From NCBI GenBank assembly GCA_946479125.1, contig CAMLET010000154.1:1-7246 (forward strand): a stretch of 7,246 nt of DNA. The letters run 5' to 3'. This document shows, piece after piece, positions 1 to 6,555 of this stretch. The translations under genes and the position numbers were made by a program. How positions within the stretch are numbered: position 1 is the stretch's first letter; each line of letters opens with the position of its first letter. Below the pieces are notes generated by a model. The model did not search any database, was not told the origin of the DNA, and saw only the letters and a program-made list of their open reading frames with translations. The DNA comes from an uncultured Flavobacteriales bacterium. Lineage in GTDB: Bacteria; Bacteroidota; Bacteroidia; Flavobacteriales; Crocinitomicaceae.

Positions 1-304
1 AACTGAGTGTTGTTGCATTACAGTCGAAACCGAAAGTGCTTTTTTCGTTCATTGCTGCCAGACGCTGACAGTAAATATCGTCTGAAAATTCAGGAGTTGT
101 GCTGCTTTCGTAGCCCAATGCACGACGAACTGAATCCGTACTCCCGTCCTTTGCAAACTCAGCTAAATACATTGAAATGCTTTGCTCCATCACCCGCATG
201 AAGACTTCGTCGCTCATTGTATCTTTTACCGGTGGTTTTTGCGCAAGAAGCACATTAGATATTCCAAAACAAATAAAAAGACTTACAATGATTGAACGCA
301 TCAT
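1..304 (-). CDS. Secreted envelope protein, N-terminal part; possibly an MltD-like lytic transglycosylase (cut by window edge)
   Basis: The reading frame is open from ATG at 304 to the left edge (101 codons) with no stop, so only the N-terminus is present. A second ATG follows at once (301). The protein begins with a signal peptide: MMRS, then a hydrophobic stretch to about residue 20 and a likely signal peptidase I site after A21 (LLA then QK). The only cysteine in it (C12) is not in a lipobox. Next comes an acidic linker, then a segment around residues 74-98 (FSDDIYCQRL, MNEKSTFGFDCN). This resembles the region just before the catalytic domain of Bacteroidota membrane-bound lytic transglycosylases of the MltD type. 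That match is from memory of the family, and the SLT domain itself lies outside the window. It starts 11 bases after the gatA stop, so it is probably cotranscribed with tatA and gatA. Export to the periplasm is well supported; the enzyme identity is tentative. Confidence 0.75.
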   Translation of the reverse strand, partial: MMRSIIVSLFICFGISNVLLAQKPPVKDTMSDEVFMRVMEQSISMYLAEFAKDGSTDSVRRALGYESSTTPEFSDDIYCQRLAAMNEKSTFGFDCNATTLS

Positions 305-315
305 AGGCAAAGGGT

Positions 316-1722
316 TTAGCTATCCGAGGGCATCAGATAGTGAGCAAATGAAAATAAAGTATCTTCTTTACAATCGTCAGTCATAACTTGAATTCCGAAA
401 GGCATTCCGGCAGTGTGATTTCCGATAGGAAGCGAAATTGCAGGATTTCCAGCAAGGTTAGCATGAACCGTGAAAATATCTTGCAAATACATTTGAATTC
501 CATCGGTAATTGAACCGCTTTCGAATGCGTAAGAAGGAGTAGTAGGAAGTATCAACGCATCGTAATTAGCGAAGATCTCCTTTGTTTTATTTTTAATTAC
601 ACGACGAACTTTCATTCCTTTCGTGTAATAAGCATCGTAATAACCATGAGAAAGAACAAAAGTTCCGGCCATGATTCTGCGTTTTGCTTCGGCACCAAAG
701 CCTTCCGTTCTTGATTTCACGTAAGTTTCTTCAACACCAACGGCTTCGGTTGATCTGTGTCCATAATGAACACCATCAAAGCGTGATAAGTTCGAAGAAG
801 CTTCTGCAGTTGTAAGAACGTAATACGTTGGAACCAGAAAGTCTAAATAAGGGAAACTTACAGCTTCAACGGTATGACCGTCAGCTTTTAATTTCTCAAT
901 AACTTCCAGCATTTTAGCTTTCACTTGTGGCTCAACACCTTCGTGCTCAACAGCTTCTTTCAAATAAGCAACTTTCTTTCCAGAGAAATTGTTTGAAGAA
1001 GTTATTACCGGAGCAGAAAGACTGGTTGAATCCATTTTATCTTTCCCTGCCATGATAGCGTAAAGCAATTCACAATCGTCAACGTTGTTTGTGAACGGAC
1101 CAATTTGGTCGAAAGAAGAAGCATAAGCGATTAATCCGTAGCGACTAATTCTACCGTAAGTGGGTTTGAAACCTACTGTTCCGGTAAAAGAAGCGGGTTG
1201 ACGAATTGAACCACCTGTGTCGGATCCAAGAGAAGCCGTACACATTCCAGCCGAAACAACTACTGCTGATCCGCCTGATGAACCTCCCGGAACACATTTT
1301 TCGTTCAAGTTGTTTAGCACTTTCCCGTAAGCAGACGTTTCGTTCGAGCTTCCAAAAGCAAACTCATCACAATTGGTTCTACCAATGATCACCGCATCTT
1401 CATCAATTAAACGTTGAAGAGCAGTTGACGTAAAAAGTGATTCAAATCCTTCTAAGATCTTAGAAGAACAACTTACTTTGTGTCCCGCATAACAGATATT
1501 GTCTTTGATAGCAATGACCATACCTGCAAGCTTTCCAGCTGTACCATTTTTGATCTTTTGATCAACGTTTTCGGCTTGTTCAAGTGCAGTTTTCTCAAAC
1601 ACCTCCAAAAAGGCATTCAAGTGCTTTTTTTCCTCAATAACTTTTAAATAGTCATTGACGACGTTAACCACAGTTTTACCTGCGGCAAGTGCAACTTTTA
1701 CTTCCGAAAACGATTTGTACAT
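316..1722 (-). CDS. gatA: Glutamyl-tRNA(Gln)/aspartyl-tRNA(Asn) amidotransferase subunit A
   Basis: GatA is the amidase subunit of the cytoplasmic GatCAB complex. It releases ammonia from glutamine, which GatB uses to convert Glu-tRNA(Gln), and often Asp-tRNA(Asn), to the amidated form. At 468 residues it has the usual family length. The amidase-signature Ser-cisSer-Lys triad is intact: K73 in AIKDN, cis-Ser S148 in GGSSGGSA, and nucleophile S172 in GSDTGGSIRQPA. The 24-residue spacing between the two serines is typical of the family. The C-terminal segment with MYLQDIFTV, NLAGNPAISLP and MPFGIQV is typical of GatA rather than of other amidases. No gatB or gatC lies in the window; in Bacteroidota these are commonly unlinked. 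The gene begins 14 bases after tatA and has no clear Shine-Dalgarno sequence, which is normal for this phylum. Confidence 0.95.
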   Translation of the reverse strand: MYKSFSEVKVALAAGKTVVNVVNDYLKVIEEKKHLNAFLEVFEKTALEQAENVDQKIKNGTAGKLAGMVIAIKDNICYAGHKVSCSSKILEGFESLFTSTALQRLIDEDAVIIGRTNCDEFAFGSSNETSAYGKVLNNLNEKCVPGGSSGGSAVVVSAGMCTASLGSDTGGSIRQPASFTGTVGFKPTYGRISRYGLIAYASSFDQIGPFTNNVDDCELLYAIMAGKDKMDSTSLSAPVITSSNNFSGKKVAYLKEAVEHEGVEPQVKAKMLEVIEKLKADGHTVEAVSFPYLDFLVPTYYVLTTAEASSNLSRFDGVHYGHRSTEAVGVEETYVKSRTEGFGAEAKRRIMAGTFVLSHGYYDAYYTKGMKVRRVIKNKTKEIFANYDALILPTTPSYAFESGSITDGIQMYLQDIFTVHANLAGNPAISLPIGNHTAGMPFGIQVMTDDCKEDTLFSFAHYLMPSDS

Positions 1723-1736
1723 CTGAAATAGTTAGG

Positions 1737-1910
1737 CTATTTTTTCTCTTCAGCAGCTGGAGTTGTAGAAGAATCTTCTCCTTTGCTAGCGTCCTTGAAT
1801 TCTTTCATTCCCTTACCAAGACCCTTCATTAACTCAGGAATTTTCTTCCCTCCGAATAACAAAAGAACTACTGCTAGGATCAAAATGATTTCTGTTGTAC
1901 CTAATCTCAT
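1737..1910 (-). CDS. tatA: Twin-arginine translocase subunit TatA/TatE
   Basis: This 57-codon gene encodes a complete TatA-type protein. TatA oligomerises in the inner membrane to form the passage for folded proteins bearing twin-arginine signal peptides. A short N-terminus (MRLGTTE) leads into one membrane helix at about residues 8-19 ([12 protein letters not shown]). The conserved FG hinge (F19-G20) and an amphipathic helix follow ([20 protein letters not shown], about residues 22-41). The C-terminal tail is charged, low in complexity and ends EEKK. The order hydrophobic helix, FG, K..P.L...G is diagnostic for the TatA/B/E family, and the short tail favours TatA/E over TatB. A TAnnTTTG promoter box lies just upstream, and the gene probably leads the tatA-gatA-envelope protein transcript. 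The tatC partner is not in the window. Confidence 0.93.
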   Translation of the reverse strand: MRLGTTEIILILAVVLLLFGGKKIPELMKGLGKGMKEFKDASKGEDSSTTPAAEEKK

Positions 1911-1927
1911 AACTTGTGAATTTGTTG

Positions 1928-1935
1928 CAAAAGTA
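1928..1935 (-). promoter_or_regulatory. Likely promoter -7 box of the tatA-gatA unit
   Basis: On the minus strand this reads TACTTTTG, matching the Bacteroidota -7 consensus TAnnTTTG. It ends 17 bases before the tatA ATG, implying a leader of only about 10 bases. It lies between the ompA terminator and tatA, where a new promoter is expected. No good TTG -33 element is visible at the usual 17-23 base spacing, only a T-rich stretch, so the call is moderate. Confidence 0.5.
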
Positions 1936-1987
1936 CGGAATAATCCGAATCTTAAAAAATAGAAAGTGGTAAAACAGCAGTTTTAAC

Positions 1988-2020
1988 AATAAAAAACAGG
2001 AACCGTTTCTGGTTCCTGTT
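1988..2020 (-). terminator. Rho-independent terminator of the OmpA-family gene
   Basis: A perfect 10-bp inverted repeat (AACAGGAACC at 1995-2004, GGTTCCTGTT at 2011-2020) encloses a 6-base loop. In the minus direction the stem runs straight into a T run (six Ts counting the stem end, then ATTG). It starts 14 bases past the ompA stop codon. On the plus strand the T-rich tract comes only after an interrupting CTTATAGA, so the signal mainly serves minus-strand transcription. It separates ompA from the tatA unit. Confidence 0.9.
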
Positions 2021-2033
2021 CTTATAGATTTTT

Positions 2034-3380
2034 TTAATTAAATGAGATGCTGAACTCCACTCTTCGATTAATCGCTTGACCTTCCGGGGTATCATTGCTT
2101 GCCTTTGGATAAGCTTCTCCAAACCCCTTAACTGAAATTCTATTGGGGGGAACGCCCTTCGAAACCAAATAATTGGCAACATTCTGAGCTCTGAGTTTTG
2201 ACAGACCGATATTTTCTGTTTCATCACCCAGATTATCCGTATAACCATCGATATTCAGGGAGTATTCAGGATTCTCTTCCATCACCTTTACAACTTCATC
2301 CAAAACAGGTAAAGAACTTGGCAACAACTCATTTTTTCTATAATCGAACTGAACACCCTGAAGCGCTTTCTTCATGATCTCCTTCGTTTCTTTTGCTACG
2401 ATCGGACATCCTTTGTTCGACATAACACCAGCAGTTTGTGGGCATTCGTCTTCTTTATCGGCAACACCATCTTTATCAGAATCAACACAACCGTTGGTAG
2501 AGAATGGTCCTGTTGCATCCGGACAATAATCATAAGTATCAGCGATTCCATCGTTATCCGAATCTTTTAAACCCACTCCTTTTGAGTCAACAAGGCTTCC
2601 AGATCCGGTTTCTGGTTCCATATCAATTCCGTTTGGAACACCATCCTTGTCATCATCTTTAGTTTGGTCTTCCAGTTGCTGAACTCTTGCTTGAAGCAGT
2701 TCCATTCCTTCTGAATACTGGGTTTTTGTCCAATCAGCGTGAGATTTATTCTTCCCGAAGTAGCGTGTGATTCCGATGCCTGCGTTGATCATGTAGCCAT
2801 CAATAGCCCCATGAGTATTTTTTGCCTGCATATCAAAGCGGTTATTTTGTCGGGCATTAAAAGTGAATGAAAGATCCCCATTCAATGACCATTTTTCAGA
2901 CAATTTGAACTGCGGTGTAATTCCAAAAGTAAAACTCAGCATTCCATCTGCCCGATCGGAGAGTGATTCCGAATTCGGGTGTAACGGATTGTTGTCCGAC
3001 CACATACTGGAGAATCCGAAACCTCCGTGAACCAATATTCCGATTCTTGGCATTACCTGGGGTAAATGCACGATATCACCTGCATTTACAACTCCTTGAA
3101 CGGTTGTTCTAACCATGTAGGTGTTGTATGATTGGTTCATGAAATCAAGGAAATCATAGTTTACATCTATCATAATTCCTGCCCTGTTGGTCAGCATATG
3201 TCTTCCGTTGAGACCAAAATGCTGGAATTGATAAATGCGTGTTGTACCTTTTGTTGGTGCCATCCCATCATGAATTCCAATTGATGCACCAATAGACCAT
3301 TTGTTCATAGCAGTTAAATCAGTTTGTGCTGATACAGCAATAGGTAGCCCTAAAAAGGCCAGTGAATAGACAAGTTTCAT
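2034..3380 (-). CDS. OmpA-family outer-membrane protein with thrombospondin type 3 repeats
   Basis: This 448-residue protein should anchor the outer membrane to peptidoglycan. It has a signal peptide with cleavage after A18 (VSA then QT). A region of about residues 20-210, rich in alternating aromatic and glycine residues, is consistent with an OmpA-like beta-barrel. A short coiled-coil-like segment follows (about 219-238). Residues 241-325 hold Asp-rich calcium-binding TSP3 motifs (DDDKDGVPNGID, DSDNDGIADTYD, DSDKDGVADKED) and four cysteines, C286, C298, C313 and C325, arranged as two CP...GC units. The C-terminal OmpA domain (about 338-448) keeps the diaminopimelate-binding pair: D382 in GYTDN and R397 in SKLRAQNV, 15 residues apart as in E. 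coli OmpA. It also has the family ending NRRVEFSI. The gene is monocistronic, with its own promoter and terminator. Structural or porin-like roles are both possible. Confidence 0.93.
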   Translation of the reverse strand: MKLVYSLAFLGLPIAVSAQTDLTAMNKWSIGASIGIHDGMAPTKGTTRIYQFQHFGLNGRHMLTNRAGIMIDVNYDFLDFMNQSYNTYMVRTTVQGVVNAGDIVHLPQVMPRIGILVHGGFGFSSMWSDNNPLHPNSESLSDRADGMLSFTFGITPQFKLSEKWSLNGDLSFTFNARQNNRFDMQAKNTHGAIDGYMINAGIGITRYFGKNKSHADWTKTQYSEGMELLQARVQQLEDQTKDDDKDGVPNGIDMEPETGSGSLVDSKGVGLKDSDNDGIADTYDYCPDATGPFSTNGCVDSDKDGVADKEDECPQTAGVMSNKGCPIVAKETKEIMKKALQGVQFDYRKNELLPSSLPVLDEVVKVMEENPEYSLNIDGYTDNLGDETENIGLSKLRAQNVANYLVSKGVPPNRISVKGFGEAYPKASNDTPEGQAINRRVEFSISFN

Positions 3381-3407
3381 TTTCGTTTAATTCATAGTGC
3401 GTTGGAA

Positions 3408-3415
3408 CAAACATA
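3408..3415 (-). promoter_or_regulatory. Likely promoter -7 box of the OmpA-family gene
   Basis: On the minus strand this reads TATGTTTG, matching TAnnTTTG. It ends 27 bases before the ATG at 3380, giving a short leader with an A-rich stretch (AAACGAAA) directly before the start codon, as is common upstream of highly expressed Bacteroidota genes. A clear TTG -33 element at standard spacing is not apparent. Confidence 0.55.
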
Positions 3416-3555
3416 GAGAAACGATACGTAAATTATGCTAAGTAAAAATGCTTAATTGTTGTAAATAAAATGGGACAGTACTCCTAAATAGTAGTGCTAC
3501 AACGGATTATATGTCTGAAAAAACAACAAAAAAGAGTTGATTTTAACATTTAGGA

Positions 3556-3585
3556 TTGTTTACATACCTAAAAAGGTTATCTTTG
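3556..3585 (+). promoter_or_regulatory. Bacteroidota promoter of the polysaccharide operon
   Basis: TTG at 3556-3558 is followed by a 19-base spacer and TATCTTTG at 3578-3585. This is an excellent match to the TTG / TAnnTTTG consensus of Bacteroidota primary sigma factor promoters. Transcription would start near 3592, giving a leader of about 295 bases before the flippase ATG at 3887. No other plus-strand gene lies in between, so it most likely drives the flippase-Wzy-glycosyltransferase operon. Confidence 0.72.
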
Positions 3586-3739
3586 CCCCGCTAAACCGCA
3601 TAAGACTCAGTTTTTATATATTGATGAATTCTTGATAAGTGAGAATGGAATTGATAAATGCTGTAGTTAATTCGTTTTTGGTTTTAGAAAATACAGACTT
3701 TTATCAGTTGTTTTAATTGCCTTTTATAAGGTGTTTCCA

Positions 3740-3750
3740 TTTTTTTTTTT
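3740..3750 (+). repeat. Homopolymer run of 11 T in the operon leader
   Basis: Eleven consecutive T bases lie between the strong upstream promoter and the flippase start. Upstream of it only a 4-bp stem is visible (CCTT, loop TTAT, AAGG, near 3720-3731), too weak and too far away for a convincing terminator. The run is long enough to be prone to slippage during replication or transcription. Confidence 0.8.
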
Positions 3751-3793
3751 GTCACGGACATCGCTCACTCTCAGGGAACAAGCAGAATTGCAC

Positions 3794-3801
3794 TACTTTT
3801 G
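3794..3801 (+). promoter_or_regulatory. Possible second -7 box near the flippase
   Basis: TACTTTTG matches TAnnTTTG and would give a leader of about 80 bases to the ATG at 3887. No TTG is found at the expected -33 position, so this may be a chance match or a minor promoter. Confidence 0.3.
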
Positions 3802-3875
3802 ATTATGGACATTGAATTTCGGTCTCATATTTGTTAATGGGTCGGTTCAAAAAATAGAGATTAAACAAATTAGTC

Positions 3876-3886
3876 AAGAGAAGAGA
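3876..3886 (+). promoter_or_regulatory. Purine-rich ribosome-binding region before the flippase ATG
   Basis: The 11 bases AAGAGAAGAGA abut the ATG at 3887. This purine tract, together with the protein alignment expected for flippases, supports ATG 3887 as the start rather than the in-frame TTG at 3812. Confidence 0.5.
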
Positions 3887-5290
3887 ATGTCTGATAAAAT
3901 TGGATTTTTTAAAAATGCCGGCTTATACTTTTTGGGTAATTCCTTGCCTAAAGTGGTGGCATTTTTTCTGCTTCCAATCTATTCAAAATACATATCACCA
4001 GAAGATTTCGGGTACTTTGACTTGAGTCAGTCTTATGTTTATCTGATCATCCCCATTTTATCCATGGAAATTTACCTTGGAATGATGCGTTTTCTCAGAG
4101 AAAGCGAAGATGTTAAGAGTAAATCACAGCTTATAACAAATGGATTTTCGTTCATCTTGCTATTCATTCTATGTCTTACTGCTAGTTTTGTTCTCCCCAT
4201 TTTCTTCCCTCAAATCAAGTATTTCTCACTGATTATTTTGCTTTTGATAGCTTTGATGCTTCAACGTTATTATTCTAGTATTTGCAGAGGGTTGGGACAT
4301 AACAAACTCTTTGTAATTACGGGAATGATCAGTTCCTTCATAGTGGTTGTGGTCAATTATGTGTTGCTAGTTTACTTTGATATGAAAATGGAATCGCTGT
4401 TTTACAGTGCAATTGCTGGCTTCCTTTATCAAGTTATTCATGTTGAATTGAGTCTTAGAATCAGAAAGTACATTCGTTTCAGGGCATTTGACTGGAAAGT
4501 ATTGAAACAACTTTTAGTGTTTTCTATTCCTTTGAGCGTTGGATCAATTCTTTATTTCTTTCTCAATTCATACAACCGTACAATTATTGAAACTAACCTG
4601 GGTCTGGATGCTAACGGTTATTTCGCTATTGCCGGAAAATTTACCCTTTTCATTACCTTTCTTACTTCAGCTTTCACAATGGCCTGGCAAGATTTTTCAT
4701 TTGCTCCGCAAGATGAGGAAACCCGGAATCTGCGTTTTGCAAAAGGAATTGACTTGTACTACAAATTTTTAATGATTGGTGGAAGTCTTATCGTTTTTCT
4801 TATCGCATTTGTTTTCCCTTATTTGATTGATGAACAATACAAAGAGTCATACACTATTATTGCTTTGAGCATTGGTGTCACTTTATTGTCATCAACGGGT
4901 GATTTTATCACTCAAACCTTTCTTGCGCTGAAGAAAACCAGGATCATACTTTATACGAGTTTAGCAATTACTGTATTGGGGGTGATTTTAGTGCCGTTGT
5001 TTATAAACTACAATGGAATAAACGGAATCAACATTGCACTCATCGCGGTTTATTTTCTCAACATTGTGTTTCGCTTGCTCTACTTGAAATATGCTTTTCA
5101 ATTCAAGGTTGATTTTCTCTCTGGAATTGGATTGTTGTGTTATTTCTTATTTGCTTGTTGGGTGTTCGACTTTCAAAATCCATTATATAATCTCATTGGT
5201 CTACTGTTTACGGGAGTACTTGGAATTCTCGTTTTCAAGAAAGAAGTCAACCAATTGTTAGTCAAACTTAAACTGATTCGAATAAGGTGA
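3887..5290 (+). CDS. Wzx-type polysaccharide flippase (MOP superfamily)
   Basis: A 467-residue, highly hydrophobic integral membrane protein that probably flips lipid-linked glycan across the inner membrane for O-antigen, capsule or exopolysaccharide assembly. The N-terminus (FFKNAGLYFLGNSLPKVVAF, then LPIYSKYISPEDFGYFDL) is typical of the family. So are RFLRESED (68-75), RGLGHNK (134-140) and the C-terminal-half repeat entry LLVFSIPLSVGSILYFFLNS (209-228) followed by GLDANGYFAIAGKF. About 12-14 membrane segments are visible by eye, and the tail is basic (LKLIRIR). The frame extends upstream to a TTG at 3812, but the 25 extra residues are polar and unlike the family, so ATG 3887 was chosen. 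It is the first gene of the operon and overlaps the next by 4 bases. Substrate specificity cannot be read from the sequence, and an exact Wzx assignment depends on the surrounding locus. Confidence 0.9.
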   Translation: MSDKIGFFKNAGLYFLGNSLPKVVAFFLLPIYSKYISPEDFGYFDLSQSYVYLIIPILSMEIYLGMMRFLRESEDVKSKSQLITNGFSFILLFILCLTASFVLPIFFPQIKYFSLIILLLIALMLQRYYSSICRGLGHNKLFVITGMISSFIVVVVNYVLLVYFDMKMESLFYSAIAGFLYQVIHVELSLRIRKYIRFRAFDWKVLKQLLVFSIPLSVGSILYFFLNSYNRTIIETNLGLDANGYFAIAGKFTLFITFLTSAFTMAWQDFSFAPQDEETRNLRFAKGIDLYYKFLMIGGSLIVFLIAFVFPYLIDEQYKESYTIIALSIGVTLLSSTGDFITQTFLALKKTRIILYTSLAITVLGVILVPLFINYNGINGINIALIAVYFLNIVFRLLYLKYAFQFKVDFLSGIGLLCYFLFACWVFDFQNPLYNLIGLLFTGVLGILVFKKEVNQLLVKLKLIRIR

Positions 5291-6555
5291 TTTCAATTGA
5301 TCAGAGGATATACATCGTTTTCGTTGGTTTGGCAATTTTCTTGTTTCAAACCATTCATCATTTATTTAAACAGCCATCAGTAGTTGTTCGAATAGGAAAA
5401 TTTCTGCAATTGTTGGTGCTGATGTTTCCATTTCTGGATTTCAAACTTCCTCCTGCTGAACTCAATTTTAAGTTGTTCGATGTTGCGATTTTCGTTTTCG
5501 TACTATTGAATTTGAAATCTCTTGTTCGTATTTGTCGACCTTACATTACTCGATTTACGTTGATCTTTTTCGGAGTAATGCTCGTGCTGGCTGTTCTTTC
5601 CGAATTCGTGTTAAATGCCTTGCTGTTCGACTTCAGACTTTTACTTCTTGCCATTTTACTCCTTTTTATTCGAATAGTAGTTGAAAATGGTTTTGACGTT
5701 TATAAAAGACTACTGTTTCCAATCTTCGTTTGGGCATTGGTGTTTTTTGTGCTTCAGTTGCTTTATGGTGTCGATTTCACGCTCTATCAAAGCTTTAATG
5801 AAACATCTGTTCGCGATTTGAGATATACTTCGTTTGCTCAGGATCCACAAAAACTAGCGCAAATCGTTTTCATGCTTGCTATTATTTTTCTGGCTCGTAT
5901 TTTTCAGTTACAACGATTCAATTCGCTTAAAGATTGGGCAATTGCCATTGTTTGCATTGCTATTGGTTTAGCAACTGGTGCTCGGGCTGGTTTACTAGGA
6001 TTCGGAATAGCTTTCATTTTAATGTATCTGAACAAAATCTCTCTTAAATCCATTGCGTTTTTAGTTGTTTTATGTTTCGCTGGATTCTTCGTTTTTGAAT
6101 GGTTGAATACATTTCAAACCTTTCAAAGAATGAATGAAGTAAATGATGCGCTTGAAGGACGAATGCAAATGTTCTGGTTGCGGGGATTGTTCATCTTTAA
6201 TGAGAATTTGTGGTTCGGAGTTGGACCAGGAAATTTCCTTAACTACGTAACAGCGCATCACAGCGATTTCACTTATGGTATCAACGGCGCAATTGTTGAC
6301 CAACCCGAAAGCGGTTATTTGCTTTGGCTTTGTGAAGTTGGAATTATTGGAACACTCTGCTACTTATTGGCCATTGTATTTACAATGGTAAAAAAGACCA
6401 AAGAAAATGGCGCAAGACCTTTCAAATTGGCACTGATTGTTTGGCTCGTAGGATTTATTACTGTTTACTCACTTTCAGATGTGAAACTGCTGTTCTTGGT
6501 GGTTTTGTGCATGGCGATGATTTTTTCAAAACCATTTAAAGCTCAGGTGAAATGA
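5287..6555 (+). CDS. Wzy / O-antigen ligase-like polysaccharide polymerase
   Basis: A 422-residue multispanning membrane protein, with about 10-12 hydrophobic segments by eye, that resembles the Wzy_C/O-antigen ligase family. These proteins polymerise glycan repeat units or transfer glycan to an acceptor on the periplasmic face. Supporting motifs are GARAGLLGFG (231-240), GRMQMFWLRG (291-300) and WFGVGPGNF (309-317). These are followed by a large periplasmic loop and ESGYLLWLCEVGIIG (341-355), the place where family members usually carry HN.yL..l.E.GiiG. Here the His-Asn pair is replaced by Glu-Ser. The start is GTG at 5287, which overlaps the flippase stop as GTGA. The next Met (residue 46) would lose the first membrane helix, so GTG is preferred. 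The stop overlaps the following glycosyltransferase start as ATGA. Polymerase and ligase cannot be told apart from the sequence; the position beside a flippase favours a polymerase. Confidence 0.85.
   Translation: MISIDQRIYIVFVGLAIFLFQTIHHLFKQPSVVVRIGKFLQLLVLMFPFLDFKLPPAELNFKLFDVAIFVFVLLNLKSLVRICRPYITRFTLIFFGVMLVLAVLSEFVLNALLFDFRLLLLAILLLFIRIVVENGFDVYKRLLFPIFVWALVFFVLQLLYGVDFTLYQSFNETSVRDLRYTSFAQDPQKLAQIVFMLAIIFLARIFQLQRFNSLKDWAIAIVCIAIGLATGARAGLLGFGIAFILMYLNKISLKSIAFLVVLCFAGFFVFEWLNTFQTFQRMNEVNDALEGRMQMFWLRGLFIFNENLWFGVGPGNFLNYVTAHHSDFTYGINGAIVDQPESGYLLWLCEVGIIGTLCYLLAIVFTMVKKTKENGARPFKLALIVWLVGFITVYSLSDVKLLFLVVLCMAMIFSKPFKAQVK

Larger units (their letters stand above)
3381..3886. other. Divergent intergenic region between ompA-like gene and polysaccharide operon
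   Basis: This 506-base AT-rich stretch separates two divergently transcribed units. It holds the ompA -7 box near its left end, one strong plus-strand promoter (3556-3585), a possible second -7 box (3794-3801) and an 11-T run (3740-3750). I found no tRNA, convincing hairpin terminator or recognisable riboswitch. The only plus-strand ORFs are very short: 9 codons at 3511, 23 codons at 3645-3716 and 10 codons at 3805. None has family features. Confidence 0.7.

Noticed and set aside
7..386. Two short plus-strand reading frames (7-201 and 177-386)
   Set aside because: They are antisense to the secreted protein and to the gatA end, and their translations look like out-of-frame noise.
1952..2248. 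98-codon minus-strand reading frame overlapping the end of the ompA-like gene
   Set aside because: It lies in another frame of a well-supported OmpA C-terminal domain, runs through the terminator hairpin and has no family features.
3632..3657. Direct repeat TTGATAA at 3632-3638 and 3651-3657, considered as an operator
   Set aside because: Seven AT-rich bases repeated once are easily due to chance in this region, and no symmetry accompanies them.
3649..3673. GAATT/AATTC inverted repeat followed by a short T run
   Set aside because: A 5-bp AT-rich stem with a loop of about 15 bases is too weak to call a terminator or regulatory hairpin.
3645..3716. 23-codon ORF in the operon leader
   Set aside because: No recognisable motif or strong ribosome-binding site; a length expected by chance in AT-rich DNA. 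It is kept only as a possibility under the leader finding.
3720..3750. Possible terminator: small CCTT/AAGG hairpin before the 11-T run
   Set aside because: The stem is only 4 bp, AT-rich in its loop and separated from the T run by about eight bases, so it is unlikely to terminate efficiently.
3812..3886. N-terminal extension of the flippase from TTG 3812
   Set aside because: The 25 extra residues are polar and unlike flippase N-termini, and ATG 3887 has a purine-rich tract directly upstream.
6070..6303. 77-codon minus-strand reading frame inside the Wzy-like gene
   Set aside because: It is antisense to a convincing membrane-protein gene and has no promoter, ribosome-binding site or recognisable features.
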